Origin: an uncultured Ruminococcus sp. | GTDB taxonomy: Bacteria > Bacillota > Clostridia > Oscillospirales > Ruminococcaceae | DNA length: 64,000 nt | NCBI GenBank assembly: GCA_947627625.1 | Contig: CANQWR010000007.1 | Location: 26,908 to 90,907 of the forward strand | Direction of reading: 5' to 3' | Part shown: in pieces, positions 17,522-26,985 of the stretch | Position numbering within the stretch: the stretch's first letter is position 1 | How the letters are laid out: every line of letters begins with the position of its first letter | Made by a program: the position numbers and the translations under genes | Notes under the pieces: generated by a model | What the model was told of the DNA's origin: nothing | Database searches by the model: none | The model's input: only the letters and a program-made list of their open reading frames with translations

Positions 17522-19111
17522 ATGGATAACAACTACAGAACTCTCTACAGAAAATGGCGACCTCTCACTTTTGATGACGTTATCTCTCAGGAACACATTG
17601 CCGTTACACTGAAAAATCAGCTCACTCACAACAGAACTTCTCACGCCTATCTGTTCTCAGGCTCAAGGGGTACGGGCAAGACCACCTGTGCGAGAATATT
17701 CGCAAAGGCTCTCAACTGCCCCAATATGAAAGACGGCAACCCCTGTCTTGAATGTGAGATATGCAGGGAAGCCGAAAACGGCTCTCTGACGGATATTGTA
17801 GAGATAGACGCTGCCTCAAACAACGGTGTTGACGATATGCGTGATTTGCGTGAAGGGGCGGTGTACTCCCCCGACAAGTGCAGGTACAGGGTTTATATAA
17901 TTGACGAAGTGCATATGCTCTCCGTGAACGCTTTTAACGCTCTGCTCAAAATCATGGAAGAACCGCCCTCTTATGTCAAATTTATACTCGCAACTACCGA
18001 ATTGCACAAAGTTCCCGCAACTATCCTGTCAAGATGTCAGAAATTCGGTTTCAGACGTATAAAAAATGCCGATATATCTAAGAGACTTCTATATATAGCT
18101 CAGCAGGAAAATATAGATCTCACAAAAGACGGTGCGGACTTAATCGCAAGTCTCTCGGACGGCGGTATGCGTGACGCTGTTTCACTTCTCGACCAGTGTT
18201 CCTCGCTGTCGGAGGAAATAACCGTCTCAGTCGTATCGGAGACGGCAGGCGTGGCGGGACGTGAGTATCTATATGAAATTCTCGACGCAATATCCTGTCA
18301 CGACACCGCAAAGGCTCTCTCTGTGACGGACAGTCTCTGTGATATGTCAAAAGACCTTGCAAGGCTTTGTGACGAACTTATTCTGCAGCTCCGGAATGCA
18401 ATGCTCCTGAAACTCGGCTCGGACACCGAAAATCTCATATCCTGTATGCCCGATGAACTCCCAAAGCTAAGGGAAATTGCGGGAAAGTCGGACATCTCCC
18501 TCATTATGCAGCGGCTTGAAATTCTCCAGACGTGCAGAGAGAGAATGCAGAGGGTCATGAACAGGAGAGTTGAATTTGAGATGACTTTGATAAAACTCTG
18601 TGACGATTTGCAAAGACAAGTCCCGATAACTCCGCAAATTCAGCAAGTCCGACAAGTCCCACAGACTCAGGCTGTCCCGAAAATTCCGCAGTCACCGCAA
18701 GTCCCGAAAATTTCGGAAACTCCGAAAGCTCCGAAAGCTCAATCGGGCGGTACGGCGGCGGTCTCATACACCCCCGAAAGTATACGTCCCTGTGAGAATT
18801 GGGAGTATATCGTCGAAAAATTCAAAGTCGCAAGACCCGCCATGGCAGGCACTCTCTACGACTCAAATGCAGGTGTCGACGGCAGTATTTTCATAATTTT
18901 CACCCCAAACAGGCTTCTTGCATCCTATTTCAAAAAGGACACGGAGAGTGCGGTTGCCCTCCTGAAAATCGTGAACAATGTCCTTGGCGGGGGTATAAAG
19001 CGAATACGCATCATACCCACTTCTGCGGACGACAGCAGAGATTTGCCCGGCGAACTCATAGAAAACGCTCGGAGGAGAAATATAAATGTCTCCACCGAAA
19101 ATAATATATGA
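17522..19111 (+). CDS. dnaX: DNA polymerase III subunit gamma/tau
   Basis: The start is the ATG at 17522 (AGGTGAT upstream); a longer frame would run through the SRP RNA. The 529-residue clamp-loader ATPase begins MDNNYRTLYRKWRP and has Walker A GSRGTGKT (residues 47-54), a zinc module with Cys66, Cys75, Cys78 and Cys81, Walker B IIDEVHM and a sensor region LATTELHKVPATILSRCQ. A Pro/Gln-rich low-complexity linker (about 408-450) separates the ATPase and collar domains from a C-terminal tau-like domain. It loads the sliding clamp in the replisome. The order SRP RNA, dnaX, ybaB, recR is typical of Firmicutes. Confidence 0.96.
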   Translation: MDNNYRTLYRKWRPLTFDDVISQEHIAVTLKNQLTHNRTSHAYLFSGSRGTGKTTCARIFAKALNCPNMKDGNPCLECEICREAENGSLTDIVEIDAASNNGVDDMRDLREGAVYSPDKCRYRVYIIDEVHMLSVNAFNALLKIMEEPPSYVKFILATTELHKVPATILSRCQKFGFRRIKNADISKRLLYIAQQENIDLTKDGADLIASLSDGGMRDAVSLLDQCSSLSEEITVSVVSETAGVAGREYLYEILDAISCHDTAKALSVTDSLCDMSKDLARLCDELILQLRNAMLLKLGSDTENLISCMPDELPKLREIAGKSDISLIMQRLEILQTCRERMQRVMNRRVEFEMTLIKLCDDLQRQVPITPQIQQVRQVPQTQAVPKIPQSPQVPKISETPKAPKAQSGGTAAVSYTPESIRPCENWEYIVEKFKVARPAMAGTLYDSNAGVDGSIFIIFTPNRLLASYFKKDTESAVALLKIVNNVLGGGIKRIRIIPTSADDSRDLPGELIENARRRNINVSTENNI

Positions 19112-19159
19112 TGTGGGAGTTTTTCGGACTATTTTTGGGGGAACTATCAGGGCAGGGAG

Positions 19160-19720
19160 TGTCCCCTCTCCGAAACTTAATTAGAACGATAAGGGGCAGT
19201 TGTCCCATGAACTCATTGAAATTTCGCCCCCAAAATTTTAAGAACGATTAGGGGGCAGGGGGCTTTGCCCAAAAAAATAATTTTATTAAAATTATATTTT
19301 TTTGGAGATTTTTTTGACTGTCTGCTGTTGGGGGCTACGCCCCCCAAACCCTCTGTTTTAAGTCTGAGGGGCAGGGGGCATTGTCCCCCAACCACGTCAG
19401 GATTTGCACCCCAAACCCCCTGTTTTAAGTCTGAGGGGCAGGGGGCTTTGCCCCCTGAACCCCCATTGGGGGCTCTGCCCCCCAAACCCCCGTCGGGGGG
19501 AAGCATCCCCCCGAACCCCCCATGATGAAAACAAGATAAAAACGTGAGACAAGAGAGTTGCTCTCATGATTAACAGAAAACTTGAATAGTCGCACAGCTA
19601 AAAGTATTTAATCACGGGTTTCCAAAGGGGGTTTCCCCCTTTGGCAGGGGGTCTGGGGGACAGCGTCCCCCAGTAGGGGGTGTGGGGGGCAACGCCCCCC
19701 ACAAGGCAAAGTCCCCAAAA
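19160..19720. repeat. G/C-run repeat cluster 3
   Basis: A 640-bp gap inside the otherwise conserved dnaX-ybaB-recR block is filled by repeat modules: TTAGAACGAT motifs near 19180 and 19240, the AT-rich AAAATAATTTTATTAAAATT module (about 19275), two hairpin-rich G/C modules (19330-19525), and the TTGAATAGTCG module with CAAAGGGGG hairpin (19570-19700). Frames in it are spurious. Confidence 0.9.
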
Positions 19721-19751
19721 AAACAAAATTCAAATTTAAGGAGATTTTTTT

Positions 19752-20102
19752 ATGAAAGCAAGGATTCCGAAAAATATTAACGCAGGTTCTCAGAACAACG
19801 TAAACCAGATGATTAAACAGGCTCAGAAAATGCAGGACGAAATTACCGCTCTTCAGGAGGACATCGAAAACCGTGAGTTCACCGCTACTGCAGGCGGCGG
19901 TGCTGTCGAAGTCGTCATGACGGGCAAAAAGAGTATAAAATCACTCTCCCTCAAGCCCGAAGTCGTTGACCCCGATGACATCGAAATGCTTCAGGATTTG
20001 ATAATAAGTGCAGTGAACGAGGCTGTCGACAGCATAGAGTCTACGACAGAATCCGAAATGAGTAAAATTACGGGCGGAGTATCTCTCCCGGGTCTGTTCT
20101 GA
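19752..20102 (+). CDS. YbaB/EbfC family nucleoid-associated protein
   Basis: The 116-residue protein has the family core MIKQAQKMQDEITALQEDIENREFTATAGGGAVEVVMTGKKSI and the C-terminal DLIISAVNEAV. YbaB/EbfC dimers bind DNA with little sequence preference and are almost always encoded between dnaX and recR. An AAGGAGAT site precedes the ATG. Its stop codon overlaps the recR start by 1 nt, so the two are translationally coupled. The N-terminus is slightly longer than usual. Confidence 0.95.
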   Translation: MKARIPKNINAGSQNNVNQMIKQAQKMQDEITALQEDIENREFTATAGGGAVEVVMTGKKSIKSLSLKPEVVDPDDIEMLQDLIISAVNEAVDSIESTTESEMSKITGGVSLPGLF

Positions 20103-20704
20103 TGGCTGACCACAACGCTCTCCCCCTTGTCGTTCTTGCGGAGAAGTTCGCCTCCCTCCCCGGCATAGGCATGAAGTCAGCACAGCGTCTCGCCTACCAC
20201 GTCATGAAGATGGACGAGGAAAAAGTCCGCAGTTTTGCAGACGCTCTTATTCAGGCGAAAACGAGTGTCCATATGTGCAGTGTCTGCATGAATCTGACCG
20301 AACTGAAAGTCTGTCCGATATGCAGTAACCCCTCACGCTCACATGATACGATATGTGTTGTTGAGAGTCCGAAAGACGTGTCCGCATTTGAGAGGACAGG
20401 GGAATACAACGGTGTCTACCACGTTCTGCACGGTCTTCTCTCGCCTATGGACAACGTAAATCCCGATGATATACACATAAGGGAACTTCTCGCAAGGGTT
20501 TCGCCCGAAAAGACCAAAGAGGTCATAATGGCTACAAATCCCACTGTTGAGGGGGATGCTACTGCTATGTATATAGCCGAACTTCTCAAACCGCTCGGCA
20601 TAAAGGTGACACGCCTTGCCTTTGGTCTGCCTGTGGGGGGCATTCTGGAGTACGCCGATGAAGTCACTCTGTACACCGCCCTCGAAAACAGAAACCCACT
20701 ATGA
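20102..20704 (+). CDS. recR: Recombination protein RecR
   Basis: The 200-residue protein has a helix-hairpin-helix (LPGIGMKSAQRLA, residues 19-31), a C4 zinc finger (Cys59, Cys62, Cys71, Cys74) and a TOPRIM domain (ICVVESPKDVSAFE, then VIMATNPTVEGDATAMYIAELL). RecR acts with RecO and RecF to load RecA at single-strand gaps. The length and order are standard. Confidence 0.97.
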   Translation: MADHNALPLVVLAEKFASLPGIGMKSAQRLAYHVMKMDEEKVRSFADALIQAKTSVHMCSVCMNLTELKVCPICSNPSRSHDTICVVESPKDVSAFERTGEYNGVYHVLHGLLSPMDNVNPDDIHIRELLARVSPEKTKEVIMATNPTVEGDATAMYIAELLKPLGIKVTRLAFGLPVGGILEYADEVTLYTALENRNPL

Positions 20705-20717
20705 CAGGAGATTTGTG

Positions 20718-21848
20718 ATGTCTTTGAAAAATTTTTTCTGCGGAATTTCCGTCCTCACCGCCGTGTGTCTGTCGCTTGTCTCGTGCAGTGACAGCAGTGA
20801 CACGGAAAGTGACTTCTCCTCCGAAAACGTCTCCACGGTGACAGATTTTCAGGAAACTTCTGCCGTCACGGATACAGGAACTCAAACTACCACCACCGCA
20901 AAAACGTCCGGTTCGGGAACTTCTACAACTTCAACAGGTTCGGGGACTTCCACCACTTCAACGACCGTCACTACGGAGACTACTACCGAAAATCTCAACC
21001 TCGGAAACCCTGTAATAGCTAAGTCGGGGGAGGCTTTTCTCGCTGTGACCGATTCTATGTGGGAAGTGCAGTACTGGGGCGGTATGGACGACTCCGAACA
21101 GCTGAGTTACGGAGCAGTCACCGCAAAAATAGACGGTGACGGCGACTATACCGTCAGTGTCAACGCCGACACAAGGGGTTTCAGATACGCAATGACGGGC
21201 GACCCCGATTCCCCCGCTCTCCCCGACAAACTCGGCTTTCTCGCTGTCATGATCAAAGACGGCGAACAGCTCTTCCCCGGTGCCTCTATAACCATAAACT
21301 CCGTAAAAGTGGACGGCAAAGAACTCACCCTGACCTCAAAGGCTTACACCTGTTCCGATGACGGTATCCAGACAAGGGCTAATATTTATAACCCCTATGT
21401 CACCGAAATCCCTGCCGACGCTCACTGTACCGAAGGCTATCTGTACAGTCAGAAAAACAACGCTCCCGCAAGATTTTTCGGCGACTACAGCTACCAGATT
21501 GTACGCTCCTCCGACTTCAAGGGAAACTGGAAAAAAATTGAAGTCAAATTCACTGTCACGGACACCGACGGTCATAACGCTCCGCAACAGGAGACTACCG
21601 AAAATCAAAACAGCAGTCCGCAACAGTACGGCTACGGTTATAACAATTACAACGATTATAATAACTATAATAATTATAATAACTATAACTATGACTACAG
21701 TCAATACAGTCAGCCCGAACAGTACGGATACGGGGAATATAACAGCTATAGCTATGACTATAATTATGATGACAATAATTATAATGATTATGACGGCAAT
21801 TATGACTACAATAACTACGGCTATGGCGATAACTATTACGGCTGGTGA
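20718..21848 (+). CDS. Lipoprotein with Thr-rich linker and Tyr/Asn-rich tail
   Basis: The start is the ATG at 20718, 14 nt after the recR stop with CAGGAGAT upstream; a longer frame would overlap recR. The 376-residue protein has a lipoprotein signal (LSLVSC, Cys23), a Thr/Ser-rich linker (about 38-92), a globular domain of unknown family (about 95-285), and a low-complexity tail (301-376) in which 26 of 76 residues are Tyr and 19 are Asn. The tail is built from YNNYN, YDY and YGYG units and looks disordered or adhesive. No function can be assigned. Its surface location is inferred from the lipobox. Confidence 0.8.
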   Translation: MSLKNFFCGISVLTAVCLSLVSCSDSSDTESDFSSENVSTVTDFQETSAVTDTGTQTTTTAKTSGSGTSTTSTGSGTSTTSTTVTTETTTENLNLGNPVIAKSGEAFLAVTDSMWEVQYWGGMDDSEQLSYGAVTAKIDGDGDYTVSVNADTRGFRYAMTGDPDSPALPDKLGFLAVMIKDGEQLFPGASITINSVKVDGKELTLTSKAYTCSDDGIQTRANIYNPYVTEIPADAHCTEGYLYSQKNNAPARFFGDYSYQIVRSSDFKGNWKKIEVKFTVTDTDGHNAPQQETTENQNSSPQQYGYGYNNYNDYNNYNNYNNYNYDYSQYSQPEQYGYGEYNSYSYDYNYDDNNYNDYDGNYDYNNYGYGDNYYGW

Positions 21849-21859
21849 GGTGTTCCGTT

Positions 21860-22819
21860 ATGCTTAATCTCAAATCGACTATGTTTGAGGAGTCCGCAAA
21901 TTCAAAAGCTCCGAAAAGCGTTGTACTCAATATTATTGTGTTCTTTGTGACGTTCTTTGCGATATATTACTCCGAATCAATAATACCGATGGTTCTGAGT
22001 ATGCCCGATATACTAATCTCCTCCCTCGGCTACTCTATGAAAAATCCCGACTCCGCCACGGATGTGGACTTCTTTATGAAACTGTCCACCGAAATAATGA
22101 TGCAGCCGAAATATATGATTGCAAGTCTCTTCTCAACTGCAATAGGGACTGTCCTCGCAATAGTCTACTGCAACTCCATTGAAAAGCGGTCTCTTTCCTC
22201 TATGGGACTGAAAAAAGAGGGTTCTGTCGGGAAATATATAAGGGGATTTTTTCTCGGTATAATTTTAATCTCGGCTATTATTTTCATGCAGGTGCTGTCG
22301 GGGGCGTGCAAAATGAGTCTGAACAGCAACTTTATGTCAGGTATCGGTCTTATAGTCCTCTATCTCATAGGTTTTCTGATACAGGGCATGAGTGAGGAAG
22401 TCATCTTCAGGGGGTATTTTATGAATACTCTCGGCGGCAGGGGAAACCCTCTGTGTGCGGTACTCGTCAGTGCGACGGCTTTCAGTCTCGCCCACACTTT
22501 CAACCCCGGCTTCACTCTCGTTGCACTCTTCAATCTCGTGCTTTTCGGAGTTTTTGCAGGTCTCTATATAATAAGGGACGGCAATATCTGGGGGGCTTGT
22601 GCCATTCACTCCATGTGGAATTTCACTCAGGGAAACCTCCTCGGCGTTCAGGTCAGCGGTACTCAGACTGTTTCCGTAATCCAGACACAGCAGCTCTCCC
22701 AAAATACTCTCCTCACGGGAGGTACTTTTGGTGCGGAGGCGAGTATCTTCACAACAATTGTCCTGACTTTCGGGATATTGATAATTCTGTTTTTACCGCA
22801 AAAAAAGACTGTCCAATAA
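21860..22819 (+). CDS. CPBP-family intramembrane metalloprotease
   Basis: The ATG at 21860 is preferred over an upstream GTG because GAGGTG lies in front of it. The ~319-residue protein has seven or eight hydrophobic segments and the CPBP motifs SEEVIFRGYF (EExxxR), SLAHTFN (FxxxH) and HSMWNF. The family (CAAX protease/bacteriocin self-immunity, formerly Abi) cleaves or modifies membrane substrates. It follows the Tyr/Asn-rich lipoprotein gene after 11 nt, so it may process or protect something at the envelope; this is inference. Confidence 0.88.
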   Translation: MLNLKSTMFEESANSKAPKSVVLNIIVFFVTFFAIYYSESIIPMVLSMPDILISSLGYSMKNPDSATDVDFFMKLSTEIMMQPKYMIASLFSTAIGTVLAIVYCNSIEKRSLSSMGLKKEGSVGKYIRGFFLGIILISAIIFMQVLSGACKMSLNSNFMSGIGLIVLYLIGFLIQGMSEEVIFRGYFMNTLGGRGNPLCAVLVSATAFSLAHTFNPGFTLVALFNLVLFGVFAGLYIIRDGNIWGACAIHSMWNFTQGNLLGVQVSGTQTVSVIQTQQLSQNTLLTGGTFGAEASIFTTIVLTFGILIILFLPQKKTVQ

Positions 22820-22833
22820 GGGCAGTCTTTTTT
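22801..22833 (+). terminator. Intrinsic terminator after the CPBP gene
   Basis: AAAAAAGACTG pairs with CAGTCTTTTTT; the left arm lies in the last codons of the CPBP gene. It also ends the long plus-strand run from the SRP RNA region. Confidence 0.85.
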
Positions 22834-22861
22834 GATTTATGAGTTTTTTGATTTGTGGGCT

Positions 22862-23064
22862 GTTGGGGGGCTACGCCCCCACCCCCCCCGCCAAAGGGGG
22901 AAACCCCCTTTGGAAACCCATAATTAAATATTTTGAGTTTCGCTAATTTTTGGAGTTTCGTCTAATCATGGGGGGTTCGGGGGGATTCTTCCCCCCGACG
23001 GGGGTTTGGGGGCAGAGCCCCCAATGGGGGTTCAGGGGGTGAAACCCCCTGCCCCTTATCGTTC
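22862..23064. repeat. G/C-run repeat cluster 4
   Basis: The cluster occupies the gap between convergent CPBP and metG genes. It includes the hairpin CAAAGGGGGAAACCCCCTTTG, a forward G/C module from ATCATGGGGGG (about 22966) and the end motif CCCCTTATCGTTCTAA (about 23051). No gene is seen. Confidence 0.9.
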
Positions 23065-23068
23065 TAAA

Positions 23069-25018
23069 TTATCTGACTTTTGCACCACAGGGTATGCTGT
23101 CGTCCACAAATATCACTTTTATACCGTCGGGAGTGTCCGATGCACATATCATTCCCTTGCTCTCAACTCCGCACAGCTTCACGGGTTTCAGGTTCGCTAT
23201 AAGCTGTACTTTTTTGCCTATTAAATCTTCGGGCTTGTAATACTGTGCTATTCCCGAAACTACCTGTCTACCGCCCATTCCGTCATCAAGCTGTAAACAG
23301 AGAAGTTTTTTGGATTTTTTGACTTTCTCCGCCGAAACCACTTTCGCAACTCTTATGTCCACTTTCGCAAAGTCCTCTATATCTATCTCTGCGGACTGTT
23401 CGGGTACTTCAAAATTATCCTCTTTTTTACTCTCTTCGGGCTGTGAACTTCCCTTTATTATTGCGTTCAGCTCTTCAATTTCCTTTTCTGCGTCTATTCG
23501 TGGGAAAATTATCCTGCCCCTGTGGACTGTCACATTTTCGGGGAGTACTCCGTACTTGTTGAGTTTTTCATACTCCACATCGGACGGTGCAATTCCGGCT
23601 TGACTTTGTACTTCGGGCATTGTTGTCGGCATAAACGGGCTGAGAAGTCCCGAAATAACTCTTATTGCTTCAAGAAGATTGTACAGCACGCTCGCAAGAC
23701 GTGCCTTTTTTGAATCGTCCTTGCCGAGTATCCAAGGCTGTGTCTCGTCAATATATTTGTTAGACCTGTCCACCGTCTTGAAAATCTCTTCAAGGGCATT
23801 TTTTATTCTCGTCTCGTCAACGGCTTTTGCGACTATATCCCTTGTCGCCGTGACTGTCTTTATGAACTCCTCATCTATGCTGTCGGGCTCACGGTCTTTG
23901 GGAAGAGTGCCGTTAAAATATTTTTCAACCATTGCGACTGTCCTCGAAACAAGGTTGCCCAGACCGTTCGCAAGGTCGGAGTTAATTCTGTTGATCATTA
24001 TCTCGTTTGAGAAAGAACTGTCCGCACCGAGTGCCATCTCACGCAAAATGTGGTACCTTATCGAATCCGCACCGTAACGCTCTCCCAGTATGAACGGATC
24101 AACGACGTTCCCCAGTGACTTGCTCATCTTCTCCCCGTTGAACGTTATCCAGCCGTGTACAGCAAGGTGTTTCGGCAGCGGAACTTCAAGTGCCATCAGT
24201 ATTGCGGGCCATATTATTGCGTGGAATCTCATTATATCTTTCGCCACCATGTGGACATCGGCGGGCCAGTAGTTTTCAAAATCGCTGTACTCCCCGTTCA
24301 TATAGCCCAGTGCAGATATATAGTTTGACAGTGCGTCTATCCAGACATACACAACGTGTCCGTCGTCAAAGTCAACAGGTATTCCCCACTTGAAAGTAGT
24401 CCTCGATACGCACAAGTCCTCCAGTCCCGGCTTTATGAAATTGTTCACAAGCTCCAGTGCACGGGTTTTCGGTCTTAAATAGTCCGTCTCCGTCAGGAGT
24501 TTTTCTATCCTGTCCGCAAATGGCGACATCTTGAAAAAATATGCCTCCTCCTTTGCGAAAGTAACAGGTCTGTGGCACTCGGGACAACAGCCGTTTTCGT
24601 CAAGCTGTGAGTCTGTCCAGAAACTCTCGCAGGGCGTGCAGTATTTTCCCGAATACTCCCCCTTGTATATATAGCCCTTGTCATAGAGTTTCCTGAATAT
24701 CTTCTGCACCGTCTCAACGTGGTAGTCATCTGTAGTCCTGATATACCTGTCGTAACTTATATTCATGTACTCCCAAAGTCTCTTGAAAATTTTTACCACT
24801 CCGTCTACATACTCTTTCGGCGTGATACCCTGTTCCTGTGCCTTCTGCTCTATCTTCAGACCGTGTTCGTCCGTACCCGTCAGAAACATCACGTCATAGC
24901 CCTGCATTCTCTTGAATCTCGCTATCGAATCACAGGCGACTGTCGTGTAACAGTGTCCTATGTGCGGGTTTCCCGACGGATAGTATATAGGTGTCGTAAT
25001 ATAAAACTTCTCTGCCAA
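23069..25018 (-). CDS. metG: Methionyl-tRNA synthetase
   Basis: The 649-residue class I synthetase has the HIGH motif in NPHIGHCYTT, a zinc knuckle (CTPC...CCPEC, about residues 127-148), KMSKSLGN, and a C-terminal EMAP/Trbp111-like tRNA-binding domain (about 545-649). It charges initiator and elongator tRNA-Met. The start codon is TTG at 25018, with AGGAGTG 8 nt upstream and no ATG alternative before the family's usual first residues. It lies upstream of no partner gene; ispF and ispD precede it on the same strand. Confidence 0.97.
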   Translation of the reverse strand: MAEKFYITTPIYYPSGNPHIGHCYTTVACDSIARFKRMQGYDVMFLTGTDEHGLKIEQKAQEQGITPKEYVDGVVKIFKRLWEYMNISYDRYIRTTDDYHVETVQKIFRKLYDKGYIYKGEYSGKYCTPCESFWTDSQLDENGCCPECHRPVTFAKEEAYFFKMSPFADRIEKLLTETDYLRPKTRALELVNNFIKPGLEDLCVSRTTFKWGIPVDFDDGHVVYVWIDALSNYISALGYMNGEYSDFENYWPADVHMVAKDIMRFHAIIWPAILMALEVPLPKHLAVHGWITFNGEKMSKSLGNVVDPFILGERYGADSIRYHILREMALGADSSFSNEIMINRINSDLANGLGNLVSRTVAMVEKYFNGTLPKDREPDSIDEEFIKTVTATRDIVAKAVDETRIKNALEEIFKTVDRSNKYIDETQPWILGKDDSKKARLASVLYNLLEAIRVISGLLSPFMPTTMPEVQSQAGIAPSDVEYEKLNKYGVLPENVTVHRGRIIFPRIDAEKEIEELNAIIKGSSQPEESKKEDNFEVPEQSAEIDIEDFAKVDIRVAKVVSAEKVKKSKKLLCLQLDDGMGGRQVVSGIAQYYKPEDLIGKKVQLIANLKPVKLCGVESKGMICASDTPDGIKVIFVDDSIPCGAKVR

Positions 25019-25118
25019 TTTGAATCACTCCTGTTTTTTGATTTTAATTAAATTAAATTATTTTTTATTTTAATTAAAAATTAAATTATTATTTGTTATC
25101 ATAACTAAACAAGACAGG

Positions 25119-25622
25119 TCAATTCTCCTCCTCTTCCTGCTCTGCGGCTATTTTCGTCATAAGCACTACTGCGTGGGCGGATATTCCGAGCTTCTCACCC
25201 GTAAACCCAAGGTACTCCTCCGTTGTCGCCTTTACACTCACTCTCGATACGTCGCAACCGCAAGCCATTGCTATATTGTCCCTCATAAGCTGTATATACG
25301 GCGACAGTTTCGGCGACTGTGCAATGACTGTCGAATCTATATTCCCCACTTCATAGCCCTGTTCCCTGCACATACCTATGACTTTTTCAAGTAACTGTAT
25401 GCTGTCCGCATTCCTGAACCTCTTGTCATTGTCGGGGAAATGCTGTCCTATGTCACCGAGTGCAACCGCTCCGAGACAAGCGTCCATTATAGCGTGTACA
25501 AGTACATCGGCATCGGAGTGTCCCGCAAGTCCCATCTCATACGGCACATCCACTCCGCCTATTATCAGCTTTCTGTTCTCCGTCAGACGGTGAACATCAT
25601 AACCGTGTCCTATTCTGAACAT
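25119..25622 (-). CDS. ispF: 2-C-methyl-D-erythritol 2,4-cyclodiphosphate synthase
   Basis: The 167-residue product has the family metal ligands in GHGYDVHRL and GLAGHSDADVLVHA and the C-terminal KATTEEYLGFTGEKLGISAHAVVL. It performs the fifth step of the non-mevalonate isoprenoid pathway, closing the cyclodiphosphate ring with loss of CMP. A GGAGTGAT site precedes the ATG. The ispD gene lies upstream on the same strand, but a repeat cluster of over 300 bp separates them. Confidence 0.96.
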   Translation of the reverse strand: MFRIGHGYDVHRLTENRKLIIGGVDVPYEMGLAGHSDADVLVHAIMDACLGAVALGDIGQHFPDNDKRFRNADSIQLLEKVIGMCREQGYEVGNIDSTVIAQSPKLSPYIQLMRDNIAMACGCDVSRVSVKATTEEYLGFTGEKLGISAHAVVLMTKIAAEQEEEEN

Positions 25623-25653
25623 TTATATCACTCCTTTAATATTTACGGCATTG

Positions 25654-25950
25654 GGATTTGGGGGGCGTTGCCCCCCAAGCCCCCACTGGGGGATGCTGTC
25701 CCCCAGACCCCCTGCCAAAGGGGGAAACCCCCTTTGGAAACCCGTGATTATATATTTTTAGTTTTCCCACTACTCAAGTTTTTGTTTAATTGTGGAAGGT
25801 GTACCCCCTATGGGAATAATCATGGGGGGTCTGGGGGGATTCTTCCCCCCAGCGGGGGTTTGGGGGCAGAGCCCCCAATGGGGGTTCAGGGGGCAAAGCC
25901 CCCTGCACCCTATCGTTCTAACAGGGGTTTGAGGGCGTACCCCCCAACAA
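25654..25950. repeat. G/C-run repeat cluster 5
   Basis: The cluster separates ispD and ispF. It contains GGGGGGCGTTGCCCCCC, CAAAGGGGGAAACCCCCTTTG, a forward module from ATCATGGGGGGTCTGG (about 25809) and CCCTATCGTTCTAAC. No gene is seen. Confidence 0.9.
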
Positions 25951-25967
25951 GGCAGTCCCTGAAAATT

Positions 25968-26645
25968 TTATTTATTATATAACAAATTCGCTATGTCTAT
26001 GTCCTCGGGGGTGGTTATCTTTATATTCGTGTAATCGCCCTGTGTCATGAATATCTTCCCCCCGACAGCTTCCGCAAGCTGACAGTCATCCGTGAAATCA
26101 AGTCCGTGTTCAAGGGCAAAATCTACTCCCTCATAATATAATTTTTTCCCGAAAACCTGCGGTGTCTGCGTTATATACAAAAATTTTCTCGGAGGTGTGT
26201 CCACAACAAGCCCGTCCTCGACAGTCTTTATAGTGTCCTTGACGGGTACTCCCAGAACTGCCCCCCCGAAAACAGACGCATCTTTTATAGTCCTTGCTAT
26301 GTCTTCGGGCTTAACAAGAGGTCTCGCACCGTCGTGTATCGCCACAAATTCGGTTTCCTTTGAAATCTCCCTCAGACCGTTTATGACACTCTGCTGTCTC
26401 GTCTGACCGCCTTTCACTACTGCCCTCAGTTTCGTAACACCCGCTTTTTCCGCCTCTTGTTTTATGGCGGGAATGTCCTGCTGTCTTGCCGAAATAACTA
26501 TCTCCGTGACGTACTCGCACTGCTCAAAGGCAAGCATTGTCACGCCTATGACAAGTCTCTCACCGAGCGGCAGAAGTATTTTTGAGACTTCACCGCCCAT
26601 TCTCGTGGAGTTTCCCGCACAGACTATTATTGCCGATGTTTTCAT
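25968..26645 (-). CDS. ispD: 2-C-methyl-D-erythritol 4-phosphate cytidylyltransferase
   Basis: The 225-residue product has the nucleotidyltransferase start (IVCAGNSTRMGGEVSKILLPLGERL), the central VAIHDGARPLVKPEDI and the C-terminal TDDCQLAEAVGGKI and GDYTNIKITTPEDI. It makes CDP-ME from MEP and CTP in the non-mevalonate pathway, two steps before IspF. The ATG at 26645 follows GGAAGTG. Confidence 0.95.
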   Translation of the reverse strand: MKTSAIIVCAGNSTRMGGEVSKILLPLGERLVIGVTMLAFEQCEYVTEIVISARQQDIPAIKQEAEKAGVTKLRAVVKGGQTRQQSVINGLREISKETEFVAIHDGARPLVKPEDIARTIKDASVFGGAVLGVPVKDTIKTVEDGLVVDTPPRKFLYITQTPQVFGKKLYYEGVDFALEHGLDFTDDCQLAEAVGGKIFMTQGDYTNIKITTPEDIDIANLLYNK

Positions 26646-26694
26646 TTTTTTTCACTTCCATAATTATCTTTTGGGGGATTGAAATAATTTCAGT

Positions 26695-26878
26695 AGAATA
26701 AACCGGGGGTCCGGGGGCGGGGTATGGGGTGTCCCCATTTTTTCAAATCACCCCCGGCGGGGTCAAGGGGCGAAGCCCCCTGCCCCTTATCGTTCTAAAC
26801 TAAAAAATATTAAATCTCCAAAAAAATATAATTTTAAGAAAATTATTTTTTGGGGCGAATCCCCCCAGACCCCCCATG
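26695..26878. repeat. G/C-run repeat cluster 6
   Basis: The gap between ispD and the SEL1 gene holds G/C hairpins, CCCCTTATCGTTCTAAAC (about 26782) and an inverted copy of the AT-rich module (AATATAATTTTAAGAAAATT, about 26825). The remaining ~110 bp to 26985 shows nothing recognisable. Confidence 0.85.
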
Positions 26879-26985
26879 ATGTTCTACTGTTTCAGTTTTA
26901 GAAGTCCTGACGTTTTTTCCCGTTCCGTAATAGTCTATTGGTTCTATTATAGGTGTCCGAGAGTGAACCCATATGCCCCTATACG

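Noticed and set aside
19213..19506. A 97-residue Pro/Gly-rich frame in repeat cluster 3 (and similar frames in the other clusters)
   Set aside because: These frames come from translating G- and C-run repeats, have no ribosome site and recur in all orientations, so they are not genes.
25019..25118. T-box or other riboswitch upstream of metG
   Set aside because: The gap is only ~100 bp of AT-rich sequence without a T-box sequence or terminator.
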